This document shows, in pieces, positions 7,644 through 13,038 of a stretch of DNA of 13,038 nt. The first letter of the stretch is position 1. Every line of letters starts with the position of its first letter. Position numbers and translations under genes: made by a program. The DNA is taken from positions 1 through 13,038 of the forward strand of contig CALKMT010000144.1 in NCBI GenBank assembly GCA_938091715.1, in the 5' to 3' direction. A model generated the notes under the pieces. The model was not told the origin of the DNA. It worked only from the letters and a program-made list of their open reading frames with translations, and made no database searches. This DNA is from an uncultured Litorivicinus sp. (GTDB lineage: Bacteria; Pseudomonadota; Gammaproteobacteria; Pseudomonadales; Litorivicinaceae).

Positions 7644-8675
7644 TTACTTTGACAGAGTTTCCGCTGTCATGGTGGGCAAGTTAGCGATCACTGCCGCGTA
7701 CTCGTCACGCTCTGCAGCCGGCATGGGAACCATTCCAGCTTCTTCCAAAACGCCACCCGGACCCCAGTGCTTGATCCACTCAGACGCGTACTCCTGAACA
7801 CCAGGAACTACACCCACGTGAGGCTTCTTAACGTAGAACCACAGGGCGCGAGAGATGGGGTAGTCGCCAGCAGCGATGGTGTCCATGTTCGGCTCAACAC
7901 CATCAACGATTGCACCTTGCAGGCTGTCAGTGTTTTGGTTCAGGAAAGAGAATCCGAAGATGCCATAAGACTCAGGCTCTTCACCCAGCTTCTGTACGAT
8001 CAGGTTGTCCTGCTCACCGGCTTCGATGAACGCACCGTCTGTACGCATAGGCATGCAGTACTCTTCGTCGTAGCCAAACATTTTCAGAGCTGCTTCAACG
8101 CCGTCGACCTTGGTGCAGCCTTTTTCGTTGACCATCTCTTCCCAAGAACCACGAGTTCCTGAAGTTGACGGCGGGCCGTATACGCGGATAGCGATGTTGG
8201 GCAGTGACGCATCAATGTCAGACCATGTCTGGTTGGGGTTATCGACCCACTTGGCGTTGCCAGCAGGCAACTTAGCTGCCAGCGCTTGCCACAACTGACC
8301 TTTGGTGACTTCTAGAACCGGGCCGTTGATTGAGTTAGCCAAAACGATTCCGTCATAGCCGACTTTAACTTCGGTTACGTCGATGCCGTTGGCCTGGCAC
8401 GTAGCCAAGTCTTTGCTTTTCATGCGGCTAGAGGCGTTACCGATGTCAACGAACTCGGTACCGATGCCGTTACATGCGCCACGCTTACCAGCAGAAGAAC
8501 CCGTAGATTCAACAACAGGCGTCTTGTAGTTCGGGTTGTTACCAAATGCTTCAGCAACGATGGTTGCGAAAGGGAAAACGGTTGAAGAACCGGTCATGCT
8601 GACGTAATCACGGGCAACAGCGGCCGTGCTTACTGAAGCTGCGACCAAGGCAGCCATACCTAGACGTGCAATCAT
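7644..8675 (-). CDS. pstS: Periplasmic phosphate-binding protein PstS
   Basis: Captures phosphate in the periplasm and hands it to PstC/PstA. The 343-residue precursor starts with a short signal peptide (positively charged start, hydrophobic 5-20, cleavage probably after Ala21). It then shows the phosphate-binding segments: TGSSTVFPF (28-36), STGSSAGKRG (57-66), IGNASSRMKSKD (78-89) and PPSTSGTRGSWEE (168-180). This is closer to the Pseudomonas-type PstS than to E. coli PstS. ATG 8675 has AGGAG (8686-8682) six bases upstream. Codon choice differs visibly from neighbouring genes: GGT, GTT, GCT and TCT are frequent where neighbours use GGC, GTC and GCC, as expected for a very highly expressed protein. 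It is the first gene of the pst series, driven by the Pho-box promoter at 8731-8764 and followed by a terminator. Confidence 0.97.
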   Translation of the reverse strand: MIARLGMAALVAASVSTAAVARDYVSMTGSSTVFPFATIVAEAFGNNPNYKTPVVESTGSSAGKRGACNGIGTEFVDIGNASSRMKSKDLATCQANGIDVTEVKVGYDGIVLANSINGPVLEVTKGQLWQALAAKLPAGNAKWVDNPNQTWSDIDASLPNIAIRVYGPPSTSGTRGSWEEMVNEKGCTKVDGVEAALKMFGYDEEYCMPMRTDGAFIEAGEQDNLIVQKLGEEPESYGIFGFSFLNQNTDSLQGAIVDGVEPNMDTIAAGDYPISRALWFYVKKPHVGVVPGVQEYASEWIKHWGPGGVLEEAGMVPMPAAERDEYAAVIANLPTMTAETLSK

Positions 8676-8730
8676 TTTGAACTCCTAAAATGCAATGAGT
8701 CGAGTGAGGCTTCCCCCTCCCGATGTGCGC

Positions 8731-8764
8731 ACTCTAGAAGTGAAATGTGACGAAAATATTACAA
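8731..8764 (-). promoter_or_regulatory. Pho box and -10 element of the pstS promoter
   Basis: On the minus strand, 8764 to 8747 reads TTGTAATATTTTCGTCAC. I count 13 of 18 matches to the PhoB consensus (two CTGTCAT-like 7-mers separated by a 4-base A/T spacer). Ten bases later comes TAGAGT (8736-8731), a plausible -10 in the spacing used by PhoB-activated promoters. The predicted 5' UTR is about 50 bases, G-rich in its middle. The Pho box begins inside the last codons of the upstream gst gene and includes its stop codon. No second tandem 11-base repeat is visible. Confidence 0.72.
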
Positions 8765-9397
8765 TCCCAATAATTGATCGTAACCGGGCAGCGCATCGTC
8801 GCTCTGGGCCATGGCCTCCCATTCCAATAACCAAGGATGGGCCAACAAGCGTTCGCTGTAATCTGCCAATTCGCAATGCGCAGGCGGGGCATAGGTACGC
8901 AATCGATAGATCACCGGCGCATAGAACGCATCCGCCGCGCTCAACTGGGAACCGTATAAGAATTCTGAACCAAAACGGGCCAGCGCCTCTTCTAAAAGGT
9001 CCTGGACACGGGAAATGTCGGCAAACACCGACTCGGACAAGGCAAAATCTGACGCGCGGCCACGAATGTTCATCGGGCAAGCCGAGCGCAGGGCCGCAAA
9101 GCCCGCGTGCATTTCCGCAACGATTGAGCGGGCATGCATGCGCGCCTGGGGATCCCGGGGCCAAAGCTCTGGCGCCTGATCGGCCAGGGTCTCGGCAATC
9201 GCGGCGCTGTCCCACACGACGCCCTGATCGGTCTGCAAAACCGGCACCAAGCCTCGGCTGGGCACCTGGTCTCGCCAAGCGTCCTGATCAAATCGCACCC
9301 ATTGGATCTCAGGCTGCAGGCCTGCGATCCGGCACAACAGCCAACCCCGCAGCGACCACGACGAATAGTTAGCGTGGCCCAGCCATAGCTTAGCCAC
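8759..9397 (-). CDS. Glutathione S-transferase family protein
   Basis: Cytosolic protein of the GST superfamily, 212 residues, the usual size. The N-terminal thioredoxin-like domain has NYSSWSLRGWLL (10-21), where Ser12/Ser13 are candidate catalytic serines. It also has the cis-proline motif VPVL (51-54) and the acidic-Ser glutathione contact DSAAIAE (63-69). The helical domain carries ARSIVAEMHAGFAALRSACPMN (89-110, quoted here only as the family's AEMHxGFxALRxxxPMN pattern). This subgroup is widespread in Proteobacteria, and its substrate is generally unknown. The GTG start overlaps the end of the DAHP synthase gene by eight bases, with GAAGAG upstream, so the two are cotranscribed and probably coupled. 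Its stop codon lies in the pstS Pho box. I cannot name a specific reaction. Confidence 0.88.
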   Translation of the reverse strand: MAKLWLGHANYSSWSLRGWLLCRIAGLQPEIQWVRFDQDAWRDQVPSRGLVPVLQTDQGVVWDSAAIAETLADQAPELWPRDPQARMHARSIVAEMHAGFAALRSACPMNIRGRASDFALSESVFADISRVQDLLEEALARFGSEFLYGSQLSAADAFYAPVIYRLRTYAPPAHCELADYSERLLAHPWLLEWEAMAQSDDALPGYDQLLGL

Positions 9398-10436
9398 GGT
9401 GCAACTCTTCTAATAGCTGAACGGTTTCTTCCCAGCCGATGCAGGCATCGGTAATGGACTGGCCGTACACCAACTGACTGGGATCCTTGCAGTCCTGACG
9501 CCCCGCGACCAAATGACTTTCCAGCATCAGCCCGAAAATGCTGTGTGGGTTCTGTCGGCGCTGCTCGATGACGCTGTGCACCACACGGGCCTGATTGCGG
9601 TGGTCTTTTTCTGAATTCGCGTGACTGGCATCGACCATAACGCTGGGACGCAAGCCCGCCGCCTGCAACCGCTCGCAGGCTTGAGCAATGGCTTCGGGCG
9701 AGTAATTGGGCCCATCCGAGCCACCGCGCAAGATCAGGTGACTGTCAGGGTTACCCTGGGTCTGTACGATCGCCGACACCCCTTGCTTGGTGACCGACAA
9801 GAACTGATGCGAATGGCTGGCCGCACGAATGGCATCAATGGCAATGCTGACATCCCCGCTGGTGCCGTTCTTGAACCCGATGGTGGCCGACAAACCACTG
9901 GCCAGTTCGCGATGGACCTGGGACTCAGTGGTGCGGGCGCCAATGGCCCCCCAGCTGACCAGATCGGCAATGAACTGGGGGCTGATCGAATCCAAAAATT
10001 CGACCCCGGTGGGCAAGCCCATGCGTGTGATATCACCCAGCAAGCCCCGAGCGATGTGCAGTCCTTTATTGATCTCGAAACTGCCATCTAGAAAGGGATC
10101 GTTGATCAATCCCTTCCAGCCCACAATGGTGCGCGGCTTTTCAAAGTACACTCGCATGACGACTTTGACTCGGTCGCTAATACGATCGGCCAGCGGCTTT
10201 AAGCGGCCGGCATATTCCCGAGCGGCATCCGGATCGTGAATCGAACAGGGACCGACCACTACCAGCAGCCGATCATCCCGGCCATGCAATATGTCTTGGA
10301 TCTCTTTGCGGTCCTGGCTGACCTGACTGGCCATGGCCTCGTCCGCCGGTAGCTCTTCGAGCAAAATAGCCGGCGGAATCAGGGGTTTCATGCGGGTGAT
10401 ACGAACGTCGTCGATCACCATTTCAGAGTAGGGCAT
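9390..10436 (-). CDS. aroG: 3-deoxy-7-phosphoheptulonate (DAHP) synthase, class I (AroF/G/H type)
   Basis: Condenses phosphoenolpyruvate with erythrose 4-phosphate, the first step of the shikimate pathway to aromatic amino acids. The 348-residue product follows the AroG/F/H family along its length: DDRLLVVVGPCSIHD (54-68), FEKPRTIVGWKGLINDP, GAIGARTTESQVHRELASG, GFKNGTSG and GQSITDACIGWE. The four metal ligands known for E. coli AroG are present as Cys64, His272, Glu306 and Asp330. Which amino acid inhibits it cannot be settled by eye: some stretches resemble AroF (QTQGNPD, AAGLRPSVMVD) and others AroG, so the symbol is provisional. The ATG at 10436 has only a weak GAG upstream; ATG 10421 is possible. 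It lies 18 bases after dsbA and overlaps the following GST gene. Confidence 0.93.
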   Translation of the reverse strand: MPYSEMVIDDVRITRMKPLIPPAILLEELPADEAMASQVSQDRKEIQDILHGRDDRLLVVVGPCSIHDPDAAREYAGRLKPLADRISDRVKVVMRVYFEKPRTIVGWKGLINDPFLDGSFEINKGLHIARGLLGDITRMGLPTGVEFLDSISPQFIADLVSWGAIGARTTESQVHRELASGLSATIGFKNGTSGDVSIAIDAIRAASHSHQFLSVTKQGVSAIVQTQGNPDSHLILRGGSDGPNYSPEAIAQACERLQAAGLRPSVMVDASHANSEKDHRNQARVVHSVIEQRRQNPHSIFGLMLESHLVAGRQDCKDPSQLVYGQSITDACIGWEETVQLLEELHRG

Positions 10437-10454
10437 TACATCTCGTTAGGGTGC

Positions 10455-11069
10455 TTAAGCACCGCGTTCTTTTTCTATTAGGAAGTTGATCACGTCAAAC
10501 AGGGCTTGTTCACCCCCGGCGCTGGAGGCGCTGACCCGATATTTCCCATTAACAATAAACGCGGGCACACCCTGAATACCATAGGAATTGATGCGCGATT
10601 CGGTTTGCTTCAGACGCGACTCGGTAGCAAAGCCCCGATAATGCTGATCAAACTGCGCTTCTGACACGCCGTAGGCTGCAAAAAATCGTTTCAGCTCGCC
10701 CTCTGAAACCATGCGCTTTTTGTCCAAATGAATGGCGTTAAAAAAGGCTTGGTGCGTTTGCTCTAGGACGCCCGTGGCCGTGGCCACCCAAAACGCCCGA
10801 GCGTGAGGCTCCCATGAGCGGCCCAGCACGGCGGGTATTTGCTGAAAATCCACGTCCTCGGCGATGCCGGCCTTCCAGGCTTCGACCCCAGGCTCTAGAC
10901 GGAAACAGTGCGGACAGCCATACCAGAACAACTCCACCACCTCGACCTTGTCAGGGTTGTTGGTACGGACCGGGTAGTCGAGCTCGACGTAGTGTTGCCC
11001 TTGAACGTAATTCGTCGCGTTCGCCGCCTGCAGCGTAACGACCGTCATCAATGCCAATAACCATTTCAT
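10455..11069 (-). CDS. dsbA: Periplasmic thiol:disulfide oxidoreductase DsbA
   Basis: Introduces disulfide bonds into proteins folding in the periplasm. The 204-residue precursor has a signal peptide (MKWLLALMTVV, cleavage likely after Ala18 in ANA-T). It also has the thioredoxin-fold active site FWYGCPHCF with Cys52 and Cys55 (the CPHC of classical DsbA) and the cis-proline loop GVPAFIVNG with Pro169. Between them lies the helical insert typical of DsbA. The start is ATG 11069, with GAGG eight bases upstream. The frame is open for 44 more codons, but these read through the cytochrome terminator and would bury the signal peptide. It follows cytochrome c4, as in Pseudomonas, where engB, cc4 and dsbA are neighbours. 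A terminator intervenes and a possible sigma-E-type promoter is present, so it may be expressed on its own as well as with the DAHP synthase and GST genes downstream. Confidence 0.95.
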   Translation of the reverse strand: MKWLLALMTVVTLQAANATNYVQGQHYVELDYPVRTNNPDKVEVVELFWYGCPHCFRLEPGVEAWKAGIAEDVDFQQIPAVLGRSWEPHARAFWVATATGVLEQTHQAFFNAIHLDKKRMVSEGELKRFFAAYGVSEAQFDQHYRGFATESRLKQTESRINSYGIQGVPAFIVNGKYRVSASSAGGEQALFDVINFLIEKERGA

Positions 11070-11099
11070 GGTGAAATCCTCGTTTAAAAAATTAAGCAC

Positions 11100-11125
11100 A
11101 AAAAAGGCGATCCTCAGACCGCCTT
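11100..11125 (-). terminator. Intrinsic terminator of the cytochrome c4 gene
   Basis: On the minus strand a 9-bp stem (11125-11117 with 11112-11104, one G-T wobble) with a TGAG loop runs into a T tract (11105-11100). It starts 33 bases after the cytochrome stop codon and ends about 30 bases before the dsbA start. Confidence 0.8.
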
Positions 11126-11141
11126 CCTTGGCAAGAGTTTC
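11114..11141 (-). promoter_or_regulatory. Possible sigma-E/AlgU-type promoter of dsbA
   Basis: On the minus strand GAAACTC (11141-11135) is followed after exactly 16 bases by TCTGA (11118-11114). The known consensus for RpoE/AlgU-class sigma factors is GGAACTT, 16-17 bases, then TCTGA or TCAAA. The -35 matches at five of seven positions including the AAC core, and the -10 is perfect. The predicted start, near 11108, gives a 5' UTR of about 39 bases that excludes most of the terminator stem. A chance match is possible, so confidence is low. Confidence 0.35.
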
Positions 11142-11157
11142 GGGTGGGAAACCTTTC

Positions 11158-11775
11158 TTAACGCATCCCTTGGATATAGCTGACCACCGCCTGGATATCA
11201 CGATCGCGCATGTTCAAGGCCACGCCGTTCATCATCGGGTGCACACGCACGCCATCACGGTAGGCTTTTAACTGTGCGTCGTTGTACTCCGCCCACTGAC
11301 CGGCCAAACGGGGAAAGTTAGCGCTGGCCACGCCCAGACCCTGGGGTCCGTGACAGGCCGCACAGGCCGCCACACCGCGCTCTGCGTCGCCGTACTTATA
11401 AATTTGCTCGCCGGCTTCAACCAACTCGGGATCCGCCGCAGCAGGTGAGATCGCTTGGCTGGCGTAAAAGGCCGCCAAGTCCTTCATGTCCTGATCCGAC
11501 AGGGCCGCAGCAAAGCCGTACATCAAGGCATTGTCACGCTCTTTACTCTTGAACGCTTGCAGTTGCTGAACCAAATACCCTTCGTGCTGACCGGCCAGTT
11601 TGGGCCAGGCGCCGGTTGGGCTGTTGCCGTCTGCACCGTGGCAGCCCGCACAGGTCATGCTCTTAGCTTTGCCTGCGGTTGCGTCACCAGGGGCTTCTAA
11701 CTCAGGGACTTCCTTGGCCAGGGCGGCAAAAGAAACAAGGCCAGCGGCCAAGAGTACGAATAATTGCTTCATCAT
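11158..11775 (-). CDS. cc4: Diheme cytochrome c4
   Basis: Periplasmic electron carrier that feeds terminal oxidases in aerobic gammaproteobacteria. The 205-residue precursor has a signal peptide (cleavage probably after Ala20, ALA-K) and two cytochrome c domains. These have heme-binding motifs CAGCH (42-46) and CAACH (138-142). Each is followed by a PKLAGQ or PRLAGQ stretch and by methionines suitable as the sixth heme ligand (NALMYGF near 85 and HPMMNG near 181). Two-domain repetition and length are typical of cytochrome c4. The start could be either of two adjacent ATGs at 11775 and 11772; GGA lies just upstream. Its place next to engB and upstream of dsbA is the conserved Pseudomonas-type order. 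A clear terminator follows. Confidence 0.95.
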   Translation of the reverse strand: MMKQLFVLLAAGLVSFAALAKEVPELEAPGDATAGKAKSMTCAGCHGADGNSPTGAWPKLAGQHEGYLVQQLQAFKSKERDNALMYGFAAALSDQDMKDLAAFYASQAISPAAADPELVEAGEQIYKYGDAERGVAACAACHGPQGLGVASANFPRLAGQWAEYNDAQLKAYRDGVRVHPMMNGVALNMRDRDIQAVVSYIQGMR

Positions 11776-11855
11776 TAGGTCCGTTTAATGGAATAAGTCT
11801 CTTATAACTTCCGGTAGTATAAACCGTTATTGCTTACACACGGAATGCATAAGGC
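11776..11855. promoter_or_regulatory. Divergent promoter region between cc4 and engB
   Basis: This 80-base AT-rich gap must drive both genes. A TATAAA (11818-11823, plus strand) and an overlapping TATACT (11821-11816, minus strand) are the best -10 candidates, one for each direction. No convincing -35 partner is visible for either, so the exact promoters are unresolved. Confidence 0.35.
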
Positions 11856-12470
11856 ATGGCTTTCAACCTATTGCGCACAGCGCAGTACCAAATCAGCGCA
11901 ACCGCGGTCCACAACTTTCCAGCCGACGAGGGCTGCGAAGTCGCGTTCGCTGGCCGCTCAAACGCAGGCAAAAGCAGCTGTTTGAACGTAATCGCCAATC
12001 AAAAGGCCTTGGCTCGAGTGTCTAAGACACCCGGGCGCACCCAGATGATCAACTTTTTTGCCCTGCAAGACCCCCTGCTAAAGTTAGTCGACCTGCCGGG
12101 CTACGGATTTGCCAAAGTACCCGGTGCAATGCGCGCCGATTGGGGCAAAAATATCCAGGCCTTCTTGGAAACCCGCCAGGCCTTAAAAGGCTTGGTGGTG
12201 CTGATGGATGTGCGCCGGCCCTATGGCGAGCTGGACCAGCAGATGATTGGTTGGGCCGTCAGTCGCGGCGTGCCAGCCCATGCGGTCTTGACCAAGTCTG
12301 ACAAGCTGTCGCGCAACCAACAAAAACAAGCCCTATTCAAAACCCAGAAGGCCTTGCCCGAGGGGTGCACCGCTCAGCTGTTTAGCTCGCTAAAGCGCGA
12401 GGGCATTCCCGAGCTTGAAGACAAGCTAGAAGAATGGATGCTGCAGACAGAAAAAACCCCAGAGGCCTAA
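11856..12470 (+). CDS. engB: Ribosome biogenesis GTP-binding protein EngB (YihA/YsxC)
   Basis: Essential TRAFAC-class GTPase that helps assemble the large ribosomal subunit. The 204-residue product has the full set of G motifs: G1 GRSNAGKSS (33-41), the TPGRTQ switch I with Thr62, G3 DLPGYG (79-84), G4 TKSD (146-149) and G5 SSLK (177-180). The G1 with Asn-Ala and DLPGYGFAKV are diagnostic for EngB. The ATG at 11856 has GGAA ten bases upstream and AAGG too close, so its ribosome binding site is modest. It converges on polA. Its final codons and stop lie inside the terminator hairpin of the candidate small RNA on the other strand, and it has no strong terminator of its own on the plus strand. 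Confidence 0.96.
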   Translation: MAFNLLRTAQYQISATAVHNFPADEGCEVAFAGRSNAGKSSCLNVIANQKALARVSKTPGRTQMINFFALQDPLLKLVDLPGYGFAKVPGAMRADWGKNIQAFLETRQALKGLVVLMDVRRPYGELDQQMIGWAVSRGVPAHAVLTKSDKLSRNQQKQALFKTQKALPEGCTAQLFSSLKREGIPELEDKLEEWMLQTEKTPEA

Positions 12471-12480
12471 TCTGGGGTTT
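12451..12480 (-). terminator. Strong intrinsic terminator ending the candidate small RNA
   Basis: A perfect 10-bp stem (AAACCCCAGA at 12480-12471 on the minus strand with its complement at 12463-12454) encloses a 7-base loop and is followed by a T tract at 12456-12451. The T run is on the minus strand; on the plus strand only three T residues follow. It is therefore oriented for transcripts coming from the polA side. It covers the engB stop codon (12468-12470). Confidence 0.82.
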
Positions 12481-12543
12481 AAGGGAAGGGAGCCGGGGTA
12501 GGGCTCGAATCCGGTTAACATCCTAAGAGGTTTAAATGTTCTG
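12451..12543 (-). ncRNA. Candidate sigma-E-dependent small RNA in the polA-engB gap (positional counterpart of ErsA / Spot 42)
   Basis: The gap between polA and engB carries a complete small-RNA gene layout on the minus strand. A sigma-E/AlgU-like promoter points into it, with start expected near 12543. A hairpin sits right at the 5' end (12540-12517, AACAT/ATGTT with an inner CCT/AGG stem, loop CTT). A second hairpin follows (12506-12490, GAGCC/GGCTC, loop CTACCCC), then a C/U-rich single-stranded stretch (CCCTTCCCTT). The RNA ends in the terminator above, giving about 93 nucleotides. No open reading frame or start with a ribosome binding site is evident. Enterobacterial Spot 42 (spf) and Pseudomonas ErsA are known from this same interval, and ErsA is under AlgU control. 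Homology of sequence is not claimed; the assignment rests on position, promoter and structure. The C-rich loops could pair with G-rich ribosome binding sites. Confidence 0.72.
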
Positions 12544-12548
12544 AAAGG

Positions 12549-12597
12549 TCAGACAGGGCCGTTTCGGATTAGTTCCCACTTTTTTTAATTTTTTTCA
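12549..12597 (-). promoter_or_regulatory. Sigma-E/AlgU-type promoter with A-rich upstream element
   Basis: On the minus strand GGGAACTA (12577-12570) is followed after 16 bases by TCTGA (12553-12549). This matches the RpoE/AlgU consensus (GGAACTT, 16-17 bases, TCTGA) except for the last -35 base. Immediately upstream lies an A tract interrupted by TT (12597-12580), resembling an UP element. It begins in the polA stop codon. It points at the small-RNA region, not at any coding sequence. Confidence 0.7.
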
Positions 12598-13038
12598 GTG
12601 CGCCTCGTACCAGTCCTTGCCCGTGCCGATTTCAACCTTGAGCGGCACCGTCAACGGGGCCTGTTCCATGACCGGGCGCAACGCCTGCGAAAAGGCCTCA
12701 ACCTGGTCGTCAGGCACCTCGAACAAGAGTTCATCGTGCACCTGCAACAGAAGCTTGACCCGGGGGAAGGAGACATCAATCAGCTGTTGCACCTCGATCA
12801 TCGCCTGTTTAATTAGATCCGCCGCACTGCCCTGAATGGGCGCGTTGATCGCCACCCGTTCGGCGGCGCGCTTGCGCATTTGATCCCGGGCCTGCAAGTC
12901 CGGCAAGTACAGACGCCGGCCTGACAGGGTTTCGACATAGCCTTTGTCGGCCGCCGAGGCTTTGGCGGTGTCCATAAAGGCCAGAACACCGGGATAACGG
13001 GCAAAATAACGATCGATGTAGTCCTGCGCCTCGCCCCG
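12595..13038 (-). CDS. polA: DNA polymerase I, C-terminal 147 residues (5' part outside window)
   Basis: Family A polymerase used in Okazaki-fragment processing and repair. Only the end of the polymerase domain is present, open from the window edge to the TGA at 12595-12597. It includes YIDRYFARYPGVLAFM, GYVETLSGRRLYLPD, RAAERVAINAPIQGSAADLIK (quoted as a pattern ending in the INAPIQGSAAD signature) and motif C, QVHDELLFEVP, with the metal-binding Asp of VHDE. The C-terminus WYEAH corresponds to the WDQAH of the E. coli enzyme. It converges on engB with the small-RNA gene between them, the conserved arrangement in gammaproteobacteria. Confidence 0.97.
   Translation of the reverse strand, partial: RGEAQDYIDRYFARYPGVLAFMDTAKASAADKGYVETLSGRRLYLPDLQARDQMRKRAAERVAINAPIQGSAADLIKQAMIEVQQLIDVSFPRVKLLLQVHDELLFEVPDDQVEAFSQALRPVMEQAPLTVPLKVEIGTGKDWYEAH

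Noticed and set aside
8695..9372. A 225-codon plus-strand frame opposite gst, and similar long frames opposite aroG and pstA.
   Set aside because: Composition is arginine- and proline-rich, with no family features. They mirror real genes with clear domains on the other strand.
10450..10463. A perfect 14-base palindrome GGTGCTTAAGCACC covering the dsbA stop codon.
   Set aside because: No T tract follows, it has no loop for a stable hairpin, and the distance to the next gene suggests readthrough. Operator function cannot be supported.
11070..11201. A 44-codon upstream extension of the dsbA reading frame.
   Set aside because: It runs through the cytochrome terminator and into the cytochrome gene, and it would place the signal peptide internally.
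12495..12515. CTCGAATCC on the plus strand and GATTCGAGCC on the minus strand resemble the T-loop of a tRNA or tmRNA.
   Set aside because: No acceptor stem, D-arm, anticodon arm or CCA end can be built around it on either strand. The same bases form a hairpin of the candidate small RNA.
12555..12596. Plus-strand T runs after GGGCCGTTTCGGATTAGTTCCC-like sequence as a terminator for engB.
   Set aside because: Only three to four base pairs can form before the T run. The stretch is better explained as the A-rich upstream element and promoter on the minus strand.

Overview
The window is a stretch of core chromosome from a gammaproteobacterium with moderately high GC. The gene order polA, engB, diheme cytochrome c4, dsbA is the one known from Pseudomonas and its relatives. 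The protein sequences fit an aerobic, probably marine member of the Pseudomonadales/Oceanospirillales side of the class. I see no mobile elements, CRISPR arrays, rRNA or tRNA. No stretch over 300 bases lacks a gene; the longest gaps are about 80 to 125 bases and most carry regulatory signals.

Left part (1-8764), phosphate: the 5' two thirds of polyphosphate kinase (ppk1, minus strand, cut by the window edge) diverges from the sensor kinase gene phoR (plus), which has no phoB beside it. phoR converges on, and overlaps by 23 bases, a minus-strand series that reads pstS, pstC, pstA, pstB, phoU, cysZ from right to left. An intrinsic terminator lies between pstS and pstC. The later genes are tightly packed or overlapping, and cysZ (sulfate uptake) starts on a 4-base overlap with phoU. 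Both pstS and ppk1 have an 18-base Pho-box-like element exactly 10 bases upstream of a -10-like hexamer. This suggests that one PhoB/PhoR response controls phosphate uptake and polyphosphate synthesis. PhoR and PhoU would sense and modulate the Pst transporter (PstS binding protein, PstC/PstA channel, PstB ATPase).

Middle part (8759-11157): a minus-strand group dsbA (periplasmic thiol oxidase), a type I DAHP synthase (first step of the shikimate pathway), and a glutathione S-transferase family gene whose stop codon lies inside the pstS Pho box. A terminator separates dsbA from the cytochrome gene, and a possible sigma-E-type promoter for dsbA overlaps it.

Right part (11158-13038): cytochrome c4 (minus) diverges from engB (plus, ribosome-assembly GTPase), which converges on the 3' end of polA (minus, cut by the window edge). 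The 124-base gap between engB and polA looks like a small RNA gene on the minus strand. It has an A-rich upstream tract, a near-consensus sigma-E/AlgU promoter (GGAACTA, 16 bases, TCTGA), two hairpins with C/U-rich loops and a strong intrinsic terminator that covers the engB stop codon. Spot 42 in enterobacteria and ErsA in Pseudomonas occupy this same polA/engB position, and ErsA is driven by the same class of sigma factor. This is the most interesting signal in the window.
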